A stretch of DNA of 27,585 nt from UBA7916 sp036121365 (GCA_036121365.1 JAZAFR010000019.1:1-27585); one strand, 5' to 3'; numbered from the stretch's first letter, positions 8,001-14,730 are shown. Notes: generated from the letters alone by a model not told the origin. Made by a program: numbers and translations.

Positions 8001-10707
8001 CTTGACATGCATTGATTAAATCCGATTGATGGCTGCTCTTGTGACTATCTAACCGTAAATTATTAGTGATGATCTTTTGCATTTCTCTTTTTCTGGCAAT
8101 TCTGGATAATGTACTGGCAAAATTAATCTGCTTAACCGTCAGACCTTCACCATAATGTATCTGATTATTACACCGCATAACCCTATGAATCCCTTGCCAT
8201 ACTGTAGTCCAACTCTCTAAGTTTTCAACGACAGATAGTTGAAACTTGAATTCACTATTGAGGCTATCTCTATAACGCTTTCCTTTGTTAGCGAGCATAT
8301 CATTTAGATTTACCCCAGTTAAATGGCTCCTAGAGCAAACAACAATGGCATTTTTTTCCTCAGGAATGATTTCGTGTGGGTTGAAAATAATCTGGTTCTT
8401 TTCTGTGAAATCCTCGCATTTCTGCTCAAACGCTGCAATATGGTCAGTCAGTTCTTGCACAACGATTGATTGCTCATCGCCTTCACTCAGATGTTTTCTA
8501 AATCCATCTAATATTCCTGTGATTCGATTTTTTTGACAGCCATATTCACGCACACAGATCATGGTATGATACCCGGGATCTTCTTGGCGTCTTTGCACGG
8601 CGTCACTGATTAGCTGATACTTGATGATGTCTTCACGTGCCCTTTGTATATAGGCAAGCAAAGATGCGTTGTCTTGGTCATAGTATGATTTTCCTTGTGT
8701 TTGAGCACATATGGTCCTGAGTGCTGCTATTTTATTGATAATATCATTATATATCGTGTGTAGTTCTTTGGTTAAACTTGTATATTCTGAAATATTTTGT
8801 ATGTGGCATACATCAGTTTTGCCTTGCTTGATGTCATCGCCCAGCTTTTTTGAATCACTGAGCATTCTAGAAATCATCTGGCCACTTTCTTGTAACTGCT
8901 CTACAAAGAGTGAACTTTTAATCATTGCGTCGGTATTGGATTTTTTCTGACGTTTTCTTTTTGATTTAGATCGACTGTGTTCAAGTATTGGTCTGATGCT
9001 GGTTAACTCTTCAAGAGATTTGGCTGCTGTTGCAGATGCCAGTAACACGTTCTTATCCTCAATCGCACTCAATAAATCATTTAATTTTCCGTCTTTTTCA
9101 CCTTTTATTGATTTACCATCGATCATACTGTGCACCTCATCAACCATAACGAGGTCATAATTAGAAAAATCTTTCATTTTTTGAACTTCTGATATCTTTT
9201 TGATATCGATGGCCATATCATCCTGATCAGTCAAGAAGTTCTTATAAGAACTCATGTCACACCTAAATACATTAACTTGTGCGTCATTGTTTACAATGAT
9301 TAATGCTTTTTTCTTGGATTGAGATTGTGTTTGTCGGTAGAGAATGCTTGTTGCTAACATGGTTCGTGTCTTACCAACGCCGGGTTGATCACCCAGTAGG
9401 AATGGTTTTCCTTGGCTCAGTGCAGCCCAAGCCATTACCGCAGCATCAGCTTGATGGCTGAATAAATAGGGGGTATCACTTTTGAGCATGCTTTGTAATT
9501 TTTCTTTGATTTTTTTTCGATTCTCTAGACTATACTGAAAATAATGGCTTAACAAGCTTGTATTGTGATCACTCAACTGTGTATTTGATACGATAGATGG
9601 GCTTGCTGGATTATTACTTGTGTCCTGATTAGTGATATTATATGAAATGCCACTTTTGGTATCATATAACTGTAGTTGATCTGCCTCTGCATGGTTCTTA
9701 TGATTTTCGTCATGTCTCTGTTCCTCAGTTCTCTCTATTTGTATTGGGTCTAGACTGGTGCTCCTAAAGTTCTTATTCGTTTGTTCTCTGTAGTAATAGA
9801 GTAATGTGTTCTCTGCTTGGTCCTTCCAGCATGTTTCATTTTTATCATCTGTAGTGAATAGAAATCCTGCATAAGGCAGTGTGGATAGTGCCTCTCTTAA
9901 TGGTTGTCTTGTATCATCAATTTGATGTTGACAAATAATTGTGGCTATATGACTGATTTGATCTGGGGTCAGATTTTTACATGCTTGATAGACGGATAGT
10001 TGGTCTGCATTATCCGCATCGTAGCTAATCCCTGACAATGTGTGAGTACCTGACGGTTTATAAGTACAAAATACCATTTTGTCTATATTATTGCCATATT
10101 GCATAACGGTATTAGACACTTGATCCCGTAATGCGTTATCATTCATCTTGGGATTAAAGTCGGCATAGTAATTGGTTTGGCGCGATTGTTTTGTAGTTGA
10201 TTTTAATCTCAATTGATGTGCCATTAAAGCGACAACCAATCCACAATTGACATTTTTTTGTGCTGGTTCATCCCATTGGTGCCAGTTGCATGTCTCTGGA
10301 TCAATTGACTCAACTTTTGGTATTACTCTCTGTATTTCATCGAGTAGGTTAGCATCTGGTTGAGCGACTTTGCCATTGGTATCATATACTCCACAAATAA
10401 TTTTTCCATCAAATTTGCTGACCCTTATGAGCTGCCAGTGGTAGCGATCTTTCACCTTAATTGGTAGTAGGAAGTCTTTGGCATGACTCAGTAGGTCAAT
10501 TTCACGTAGTTTCAAGGTAAGCGTATTATCCTCTTGTGAAACTGGCATCGTGATGACAGTATCGCTGTCTAAGTCATTGTGATCTCTTTGCTCAAGGGCT
10601 TTGAGGACAATTAGAATATCTGTGTCTACAAATGCATATTCAGTTGTATTGTGTTTATACATAGGGAATTGTTTTGATTGTGTGCCCAGAACCTTTACTG
10701 TTTTCAT
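2077..10707 (-). CDS. Giant multidomain effector-like protein: CE-clan protease, SF2 helicase, ankyrin, BspA LRR (2876 aa)
   Basis: Residues about 80-165 carry a Ulp1/CE-clan cysteine protease signature: H90 (YHWQLIRV), D109 (VYDTNG), Q150 and C155 (NVNCGLVVALMA). Members of that clan remove ubiquitin or SUMO-like modifiers or act as acetyltransferases. Residues about 415-870 look like an SF2 helicase: Walker A GDQPGVGKTR (K446), DEVH box D523-H526, SAT at 558-560, a TGVNL segment, and a motif VI-like QGIHRVMR (H841-R845). A very basic, nuclear-localisation-like region spans about 1065-1185. Ankyrin-like units lie near 1270-1340 and 1627-1660. The C-terminal third holds three LRR arrays (about 5, 13 and 13 units; roughly residues 1864-1985, 2096-2401 and 2510-2815), each with the same entry cap (VFTIPS...) and exit cap (LPDxx...CIPYSEH). 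No membrane segment is visible. A translocated effector acting in the host, possibly the nucleus, is inferred. The start at 10707 has no clear Shine-Dalgarno but a promoter-like repeat lies 47 bp upstream. Confidence 0.85.
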   Translation of the reverse strand: MKTVKVLGTQSKQFPMYKHNTTEYAFVDTDILIVLKALEQRDHNDLDSDTVITMPVSQEDNTLTLKLREIDLLSHAKDFLLPIKVKDRYHWQLIRVSKFDGKIICGVYDTNGKVAQPDANLLDEIQRVIPKVESIDPETCNWHQWDEPAQKNVNCGLVVALMAHQLRLKSTTKQSRQTNYYADFNPKMNDNALRDQVSNTVMQYGNNIDKMVFCTYKPSGTHTLSGISYDADNADQLSVYQACKNLTPDQISHIATIICQHQIDDTRQPLREALSTLPYAGFLFTTDDKNETCWKDQAENTLLYYYREQTNKNFRSTSLDPIQIERTEEQRHDENHKNHAEADQLQLYDTKSGISYNITNQDTSNNPASPSIVSNTQLSDHNTSLLSHYFQYSLENRKKIKEKLQSMLKSDTPYLFSHQADAAVMAWAALSQGKPFLLGDQPGVGKTRTMLATSILYRQTQSQSKKKALIIVNNDAQVNVFRCDMSSYKNFLTDQDDMAIDIKKISEVQKMKDFSNYDLVMVDEVHSMIDGKSIKGEKDGKLNDLLSAIEDKNVLLASATAAKSLEELTSIRPILEHSRSKSKRKRQKKSNTDAMIKSSLFVEQLQESGQMISRMLSDSKKLGDDIKQGKTDVCHIQNISEYTSLTKELHTIYNDIINKIAALRTICAQTQGKSYYDQDNASLLAYIQRAREDIIKYQLISDAVQRRQEDPGYHTMICVREYGCQKNRITGILDGFRKHLSEGDEQSIVVQELTDHIAAFEQKCEDFTEKNQIIFNPHEIIPEEKNAIVVCSRSHLTGVNLNDMLANKGKRYRDSLNSEFKFQLSVVENLESWTTVWQGIHRVMRCNNQIHYGEGLTVKQINFASTLSRIARKREMQKIITNNLRLDSHKSSHQSDLINACQVKLKDSVHKSLQKISELSEDKFLIEVDFLPIDQLQELSRIAEETLHEIKKDYETKHHILAIEMIHHNKNNQSIVGRAGNQILCNKSAILAYNEYFSILFDCEPKQFTVEGHDEIYFGWDVSGVHHSDLAILHDKAIYQYIDSQLDRTERDYFAERLTTEHKSVKKSDNEKEKRDKKHKRNRALSIYTTPTSNLLYPNYIGESKRDRAKHSRKRDTSEYEKKSSTYRDGKRSRHEHKEKQTLKYILNIGPMHSKTETPKSRDSNDSDNGKNPADKRLTKRPKKTHISLQSIVNASSQESYQASIITALKQHGYDILLDWLTMGNYKYSIYHYFLEQENWAFILQCEQYRQPNQKSCLGLRSIGKISEEDSYNGWSILHHAIFHKNTEAVEYLCHRDHGSLELLHCRTQDEDDQSTALHMAIENYSVSFKTQQTGVTSENLEKEVSIINALLSSEITGCDFNIRDHNGKYPTELLSPEALNALLSSNISETAREKLKHQQEFTNMAVMAEETSDSDNIEMVADHVVKNHNDVQDLEEYIGTSMKRSYTEVESNDSGADTQISKILSQMIEDKKKLDKEAQLFIEEHESVQDLNIESFDKMIQALQIPDTGIDFRKKVLSQLAYYCQSIQSSSTEMYRKDDKQHVRNTLQKLMHSNLLSSNERQILLNDCYCEKITDVMTLQEVFHMSRLELQKIALNTVDKYLKSKEYYHEQAQLNPTTHYRNYDFAGMDTLLHLLILHRRIDFLQIFRHAGLDLNVTNIQNDTVWHSLLLQTHCGDIDPLIDEQSLDMWFEILPDITQYIDKKNSDDMTILDLWIEHSDDTIFTEFGTMLIKNTAEKSEYLTIPHEILSSALKRCHDKSLVIDGLQSMHTLSEKSMLNSIETAFPIEGYHDKSLVIDGLQSMHTSSEKSILNNIETAFPVEDGSTQDQGEAVDKSNVFTIPSTTKNVTIKYVKANIKDNKDITHVVISEGIKIIDPYAFRQCKNLKSVVIFHGVKSIGRNVFDSCTSLTSINIPGSTLSICYKAFWDCTSLKSVVISQGVESIGHLAFRGCTSLTSIVIPESIEEIKYDAFRGCTSLKFIILPDKLCNSTYKKHLRFGRSVKCIPYSEHVKSIITDASANTTSKSGNLANESMNISNKKNILNNKKATFLIEGGGTEDHKEEVDTSNIFTIPSAMTEITEEYINTNIRDSKYITHVVISEGVESIGWEAFAECTSLTSIKIPSSVRSIGDDAFSKCTSLVSIEIPEGVESVGMWAFTRCKSLVSIVIHEGVKSIGRDAFSSCTGLTSVVIHKGVKKIGDYAFSNCTRLKSVTIPKGVNRIGRYVFSGCTRLALVEIPEGVKSIGYRAFFGCISLKSIVIPEGVKSIGNDAFSNCTSLKSILIPEGVKSIGRSAFHGCTSLTSVKIPNSVESIGAYAFHDCTSLASIVIPEGVKSIGNGIFFNCTSLKSIVISEGVESIGNYAFNGCTSLASVVISEGVESIGDGAFSDCTSLKTIILPDQFCDDNKRVRLGIDKSVQCIPYSEHIKSITTENSTNTISKFGYLVNKSMNISSKKNMLNSMETALPIEGGSTEDHKEEVDTSNVFTIPSTIKEIIKEYVNTNIKDSKYITHIVISEGVKSIGEFAFRDCIILKSIVIPEGIESIGEGAFYKCTSLASIVIPEGVKSIGGRVFWDCTSLQSVVMPEGVKSIGRWAFCACTSLESIVIPEGVKSIGEFAFRDCIILKSIVIPEGIESIGEGAFYNCTSLASIVIPEGVKSIGQRTFESCERLKSIVIPKGVETVGTLAFAYCTSLESVVISESVKKIHPSAFRNCTSLKSVVIAEGIINIGRFAFQSCTSLTSITIPASNKIINYRTFCDCTSLESVVISKGVEKIDSEAFYGCISLKSIVIPESVQSIDDDAFKNCLCLKTIILPDQFCDNDNKERLDIDESVQCIPYSEHMKSIINENSTNTTSNLCGLSVFNSSYTTSHELRPYP
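2729..3168 (-). repeat. Near-identical LRR segment duplicated at a 276-bp offset
   Basis: About 164 bp at 2729-2892 recurs at 3005-3168 with only a few mismatches. The offset of 276 bp is exactly four 69-bp LRR units. Both copies encode the same run, with SIGEFAFRDCIILKSI followed by SIGEGAFYxCTSLASI. Neighbouring LRR units are far more diverged, so this is a recent duplication or gene-conversion event inside the giant gene. Confidence 0.8.
5237..5440 (-). repeat. Tandem 102-bp (34-aa) repeat inside the giant gene
   Basis: Two consecutive 102-bp units (5237-5338 and 5339-5440) encode YHDKSLVIDGLQSMHT plus a following SEKSxLNxIETAFPxE segment. The length is a multiple of three, so the frame is kept. 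The repeat sits in the linker just before the first LRR array. Its second half resembles the linkers that precede the other two LRR arrays (KKNxLNSxETALPIEGG). Confidence 0.8.
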
Positions 10708-10753
10708 TATAATGCGCTTATATTAAAAGACTTAGATATTATCGTGTGTTTCC

Positions 10754-10792
10754 ATTATAGTGTCAAGTTATAGTGTCAAGTTATAGTGTCAT
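10754..10792 (-). promoter_or_regulatory. 13-bp tandem repeat with TTGACA/TATAAT elements upstream of the giant gene
   Basis: Read on the - strand, the unit CTTGACACTATAA occurs nearly three times with a 13-bp period (+ strand unit ttatagtgtcaag from 10755). A perfect TATAAT lies at 10754-10759, 47 bp before the ATG of the giant gene, and TTGACA copies lie at 10761-10766 and 10774-10779. The usable -35/-10 pair has a 14-nt spacer, shorter than the usual 17. A promoter or an operator array is plausible. Gain or loss of one unit would change the spacing by 13 bp. Confidence 0.5.
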
Positions 10793-11155
10793 TCTTGGAC
10801 AAGAAAAAATGCACAAGTGTGACATTAATGTTCAAAATTCAGGTAGTTTTACAGTCCTGCATCCTTCTATGTGTAATTCTCGTCCTTAACCAGTTTATAT
10901 TTTCTATACTTTGCTGATTGAGTTGGATGGTAGCCGCCATAATATGGTATTTTCTGCGTTTATGGAGTTTTTATGTAGACGATTTAAAACTGTTTGTAGA
11001 TGGCGTAGATCTAACACTGTCTATTCTAATTATATCGTGTTTTACTGTATAGTTTTCTAAGAGAGACTGTATGAAAAATTAATTTCTTCGACATCGTTCA
11101 TGGTTGAAGAGATATTATGATTCTGATATCGTATTTGCATTATTATTGATATTAT
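10793..11155. other. Intergenic region between divergent genes, no gene seen
   Basis: This is AT-rich DNA between the divergently oriented giant gene and the 432-aa repeat gene. No convincing ORF, RNA gene or relic is visible. A Shine-Dalgarno (AGGAG at 11156-11160) for the rightward gene begins at its end. Confidence 0.5.
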
Positions 11156-11168
11156 AGGAGTCTTTGTC

Positions 11169-12467
11169 ATGATAAAAGAACCAAACACGGCAATTACACA
11201 CGAAGCTATTATTGAAGAAGGACCCAATAAAAGTAAATCAGTCGCAATGGTTCTTGTAGAAAGCTTGCTGAACAACCAGAGGGATTTGGATGTTGATGGC
11301 TTGCCATGGATATCTCATATTTCTGAAGAAGAATTAAACCATTTACGTGATCGTTTGCTATCGTTATCTCATATTTCTGAAGTAGAATTAAACCGTATTC
11401 ATAAAGGAGAAAGAAAAGGTAAATCTATGGCCTATTATTTGGCAGCGGAATCTTTGGGACGGGCGCTTTTGGCACATGATGATTTTGCATTTGGATCACA
11501 GATTACAGCAGAAACATTGAATCATATTATTGAAGAAGGACCTAACAAAGGAGAATCAATTGCCTACTGTTTGGCAGCGACACCTGAGGGACGAGCGCTT
11601 TTGGCACATGATGATTTTGCACTTGGATCACAGATTACAGTAGAAACATTGAATCACATTATTGAAGAAGGGCCCAATAAAGGTAAATCAGTTGCCTATT
11701 GTTTGGCAGCGATATCTGAGGGACGGGCGCTTTTGGTACGCAATGGTTTCGCGCTTGCATCTCAGATCAGTCGGGAGACATTGAATCATATTATTGAAGT
11801 AGGACCTAAGAAAGGAGAATCAGTCGCCTATTGTTTGGTAGCGTCACCTGTGGGACTAGTGTTTCTAGCACATAATGGTTTTCCGCTTGCATTACCCGGG
11901 GGACAGGCGTTTCTAGCACATAATGATTACGCGCTTGGGTTACAGATCAGTGCAGATACAATGAATCATATTATTGAAGAGGGACCTAACAAAGGAGAAT
12001 CAATTGCCTATTGGTTGGCAGCGACACCTGAGGGACGAGCGCTTTTGGCACGCAATGATTACACGCTTGGAAAATCAATCATCAATAGAGCGGGCAGGGC
12101 GCCGGGTTTTGATGTAGGACCCCGATATTTTGAAGATCCAGAAACATTAAAACAATTTATGCTGAAGTTTCCAGATCGGCGAGGAGAGATGAAAAGTGAA
12201 GCGCCAAATCATATCGAGAGGTTACAGGGCTATCTGGGATTAACCGGAACTTGTAAAAGTTTAAATCCGAAACATTGTGAATCAGAAGCGGCAAAGGTTC
12301 AGAGTAATCAAGGTGTAAGTGAGAATATAGAAATGAATTTGAGTGAACTGAATACAAAAGAGCAAGAGGCATTTGTGAACCTAAGTGAAAGTCTCGGTCT
12401 CTGTTTGTTTCCAGAAGTTTCAAGCGACGCTTTACCATCATGTACGCCGCCCGGTAAATGCGGATGA
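11169..12467 (+). CDS. Protein with 44-aa tandem repeats of unrecognised family (432 aa)
   Basis: The protein is built from about six units of a 44-aa repeat with consensus ETLNHIIEEGPNKGESIAYC, then a LAATPEGRALLAHDDFALGSQI half. The best copies begin at 11511, 11643, 11775 and 11955, and degenerate copies lie at the N-terminus. The pattern (hydrophobic helix, G-P-N-K-G turn, helix, acidic turn) suggests an alpha-helical solenoid comparable to ankyrin, but I do not recognise a named family. The last about 130 residues are unique. The start at 11169 has a good AGGAG Shine-Dalgarno at 11156-11160. No signal peptide or membrane segment is visible. The 381-aa protein on the opposite strand carries one copy of the same repeat, so the two are likely members of one effector-like family. 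Function is unknown. Confidence 0.85.
   Translation: MIKEPNTAITHEAIIEEGPNKSKSVAMVLVESLLNNQRDLDVDGLPWISHISEEELNHLRDRLLSLSHISEVELNRIHKGERKGKSMAYYLAAESLGRALLAHDDFAFGSQITAETLNHIIEEGPNKGESIAYCLAATPEGRALLAHDDFALGSQITVETLNHIIEEGPNKGKSVAYCLAAISEGRALLVRNGFALASQISRETLNHIIEVGPKKGESVAYCLVASPVGLVFLAHNGFPLALPGGQAFLAHNDYALGLQISADTMNHIIEEGPNKGESIAYWLAATPEGRALLARNDYTLGKSIINRAGRAPGFDVGPRYFEDPETLKQFMLKFPDRRGEMKSEAPNHIERLQGYLGLTGTCKSLNPKHCESEAAKVQSNQGVSENIEMNLSELNTKEQEAFVNLSESLGLCLFPEVSSDALPSCTPPGKCG
11379..12065 (+). repeat. 132-bp tandem repeats, one with a 48-bp partial duplication
   Basis: The period is exactly 132 bp (gaaacattgaatca-type starts at 11511, 11643 and 11775). The next start is at 11955, 180 bp on. 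The extra 48 bp come from a partial duplication of the FLAHNGFPLA / FLAHNDYALG segment, which keeps the frame. DNA identity between units is high, which points to recent expansion. Confidence 0.8.
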
Positions 12468-12486
12468 TTAATCCCTGTTTAAGCAG

Positions 12487-12819
12487 TCAGGGTCGCGTTT
12501 GAAAAGTGAAACTCTGTACTTTCTCTAGTGATTTATTGCTTAGTTTGTTTGCGATATCTGCAAAATCTTGTAGTGGCTCTCTTGTACTATTGAAATCTAA
12601 ACCTTACAAGAATGTTTATTGTACATCTTTCAGTAGTGTGGTAAGTGTATTGTCTTCTTGTGAAACTGGTGCCGTGATTATAACATCGCTGTTTAAGTTA
12701 TTTTTATCTCTTTGTTCTAGGGCATTGAGTACAATTTGAATGTCTGTATCCACAAATGCATATCCAGGTATATTATGTTTATAAATGGACTGAGCTACTG
12801 ATTGCTCTACCTGTTGCAT
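12487..12819 (-). pseudogene. Relic of a chimeric gene: giant-protein N-terminus joined to a HEPN-adjacent segment
   Basis: From 12819 to about 12640 the - strand reads IYKHNIPGYAFVDTDIQIVL then NALEQRD...PVSQEDNTLT. This closely matches residues 17-65 of the 2876-aa protein (YKHNTTEYAFVDTDILIVL...PVSQEDNTLT). In the same frame it continues VQ-stop-TFL-stop-GLDFNSTREPLQDF...SNKSLEKVQSF down to a TGA at 12487-12489. That matches the segment IQQTLLEDLDFNGIKELLQDF...VNESLERKHSV of the 1119-aa protein. Both internal stops replace Gln or Glu codons of the homologue. The relic therefore derives from a gene fusing the two modules. Only a 67-aa remnant could be translated now. It lies 20 bp beyond the convergent 432-aa gene. 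Confidence 0.8.
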
Positions 12820-12900
12820 TGCTGTTTCACTATTTTTTAGTCATTGTTTATCTTACCTTACTTTATCTCTTCCCCATAGTCAATTTTTGAATACTTCATG

Positions 12901-12980
12901 AGCGTTACAATTGATTTTGGGCTTATACAGTTTTTGAGTGCATTGGATTAATTTTAATAACTTTTTAGGTCACGAGTTTA
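12901..12980 (-). pseudogene. BspA LRR relic, - strand
   Basis: The - strand reads NALKNCISPKSIVT, the AFxNCTSLKSIVI half of the LRR unit. It is preceded by a degraded entry segment with an in-frame stop. It is too short and broken to be expressed, and probably belonged to an LRR-bearing paralogue of the giant gene. Confidence 0.5.
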
Positions 12981-13165
12981 TAGTCTCAGAAGGTTTAGGC
13001 CAATGTATCTAGCGATTCGGCATCGAGTTATTTTAGTAGTAATATGCCAAGGGGTGCAACTGAGGTTGTGATTTCCTATGGTGATAGATGTATCAGTTCT
13101 CATGCATCTTCTTCTTGTACATGATTAAAATCGATTGTCATTACTAATAGTGTGGAACATTATGA
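12979..13165 (+). pseudogene. BspA LRR relic, + strand
   Basis: The + strand shows IVSEGLGQCI followed by a stop near 12979-13010. Around 13052-13165 it shows GATEVVISYGDRCI...SSCT, a stop, then LKSIVITNSVE. These match the entry cap and LRR pattern (xEVVIPESVRRI, CTSLKSIVIPESVE) of the free-standing LRR gene. Internal stops show that it is dead. It adjoins an LRR relic on the opposite strand. Confidence 0.55.
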
Positions 13166-13233
13166 TCCTATCATTATTTGTGTCCGTCCCCGTTCATCCG
13201 TAATCGTGGATGCTTTGAGGAGTTGATACGGTA

Positions 13234-13320
13234 CTTGAGCTTCAAAAATTATGGATACTTTCTGCTATTCGTTGTTGTTATTTTGCGCTTTTGCATATCT
13301 CTTACTACACCTGTCTCTAG
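13234..13320 (-). pseudogene. Degraded duplicate of the 3' end of the 381-aa gene
   Basis: The DNA at 13234-13320 (cttgagcttcaaaaattatg onward) aligns with 13420-13510 inside the 381-aa gene (cttgagctccaaaaacccaa onward), including a shared ttttgcgctt core. On the - strand this is the SEMSEAQNNDVESASIHNLG part of that protein, now without a usable frame. It implies an earlier tandem copy of the gene. Confidence 0.55.
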
Positions 13321-13379
13321 AGACGATGTGGTTGTCGCTTCCTTCTCAGTTAGTCTTGATATATCCAATAATGTGGCTT

Positions 13380-14525
13380 CTAATCGATATTCTGTATCTT
13401 TTTTGAACTTTCTAAATCACTTGAGCTCCAAAAACCCAAATTATGTATGCTTGCTGATTCAACGTCGTTGTTTTGCGCTTCCGACATCTCACTTGCTTCT
13501 CCTGTATTTTCTCGGGGAGGGGAAAACACAGATCCTTTCGGTATTACCTTTGACATCACTACCAATGTGTCGTGTGGCGTTTCAGGATGGTTTCTTGACG
13601 GTGATCTAGATCCCTCGTCATCCTCTGCTGCAGCATTCGCACTTACTTCATTTGTCTCTGGGGCAGGCCGCTCTGCCAGATATTCGGCATTTGATTTTCC
13701 TTTATTTGGTCCTTCTTCAATCACATGATTCAATTTTTCTGCTGTGATCTGTGATCCAAGCACGTAATCATTGCGTGCTATATCTGTACCATCACTTTGT
13801 TTTGTTGCAATTAATGCTGTTTCTTCTTCTTGCGTAGGCGTTGGTCCGGCATGAAAATCACTGTAATATGGAATGTAAAACTGTTCAGTGTGTTGTATAC
13901 GAATCTCTCCTATTGTTGTGGTTTTTTCTAGATCACATACTTCTATTATGTACTTAGCCATATCTTCAGTGGTATACTTTTTCTTATGACCTCTAGCCAT
14001 TCTGTATAATTCACGCACCATATCGTAATTGGTATATATAATGTGCATTAGTTTGCATTTTGTAGCTTGTAGGCTTATTTGTTCCATTTTAATGAGGTGC
14101 GTCAGATAACTCGGTAACTTGGTTATGCTTGTTTGTAGATGATCTATACTATGATTGGGAGCAGATTCTGCGCTCAAGCTAAGTGCATTTGTGGCATAAG
14201 ATTCAGTTTCTTTGTCTAATGCATCTCCCATTATTGATCTAGTGAATTCTAAAAGCAAACTTGCTGGGATATCACAACCAGTATGGAAACCCTGCATATA
14301 GAAAGGCAGACTCATATGTGCAGATAGTATGACTATTTGGGCAGGGGCAGATTTTTCACACTTCATCGCTTCATGTGTTGCTATTTTATCAGTCTCGTTT
14401 TTTGCTTGTTCCCTAAGCAGTCTTTTCAGTTCACCACTAGTTGGATCTTTTTGTTCTCTGAGAGTGGCTGCTAATTGGCAGGTGTGGATAAGCAAAGCTG
14501 CTTCTTTTGCTGTTAGGTGTGGCAT
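13380..14525 (-). CDS. Hypothetical protein with one copy of the 44-aa repeat (381 aa)
   Basis: The N-terminal about 230 residues look mostly helical and match no family I recognise. Residues about 255-296 carry one unit of the 44-aa repeat (IARNDYVLGSQITAEKLNHV, then IEEGPNKGKS), which is tandemly repeated in the 432-aa protein. The C-terminal about 85 residues are polar, low-complexity and likely disordered (SRSPSRNHPETP, ESASIHNLG). No signal peptide or membrane segment is visible. The ATG at 14525 has only a weak GAG upstream. A TTGACA lies at 14582-14587 on the - strand without a well-placed -10. The shared repeat suggests a common role with the 432-aa protein, but the function is unknown. 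A decayed copy of its 3' end lies just downstream. Confidence 0.8.
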   Translation of the reverse strand: MPHLTAKEAALLIHTCQLAATLREQKDPTSGELKRLLREQAKNETDKIATHEAMKCEKSAPAQIVILSAHMSLPFYMQGFHTGCDIPASLLLEFTRSIMGDALDKETESYATNALSLSAESAPNHSIDHLQTSITKLPSYLTHLIKMEQISLQATKCKLMHIIYTNYDMVRELYRMARGHKKKYTTEDMAKYIIEVCDLEKTTTIGEIRIQHTEQFYIPYYSDFHAGPTPTQEEETALIATKQSDGTDIARNDYVLGSQITAEKLNHVIEEGPNKGKSNAEYLAERPAPETNEVSANAAAEDDEGSRSPSRNHPETPHDTLVVMSKVIPKGSVFSPPRENTGEASEMSEAQNNDVESASIHNLGFWSSSDLESSKKIQNID

Positions 14526-14721
14526 AATAATTCTCGCAAATGTCTGTTTTATTGTATGAGCTTAACATTTTGGAATAATAATGTCAATTTGACCCATTAG
14601 TTTTTTTATTTGCAGAGGTACGAGGTAAGGGGTACAGTATGTACTAAATGAGAATACTTGTTTTTTGGTGTGTTCTCTGTCTAATTCGTTTAGGATATGA
14701 CCGCTCTAAAAATATTCTTTT

Positions 14722-14730
14722 TGGTATAAT
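14722..14730 (+). promoter_or_regulatory. Extended -10 promoter of the broken ankyrin gene
   Basis: TGGTATAAT matches the extended -10 consensus (TGnTATAAT). No good -35 is present, as is common for extended -10 promoters. Transcription would start about 45 nt before the ATG at 14782, which has a strong AAGGAGA Shine-Dalgarno. Confidence 0.5.

Noticed and set aside
12472..12500. CCCTG/CAGGG hairpin after the 432-aa gene as a terminator
   Set aside because: The stem is only 5 bp and is followed by tcgcgttt, without a T-run. It also lies at the end of the chimeric relic.
13178..13609. 143-aa + strand frame
   Set aside because: It runs antisense through the 3' part of the 381-aa gene and its decayed duplicate, with no Shine-Dalgarno and no recognisable protein.
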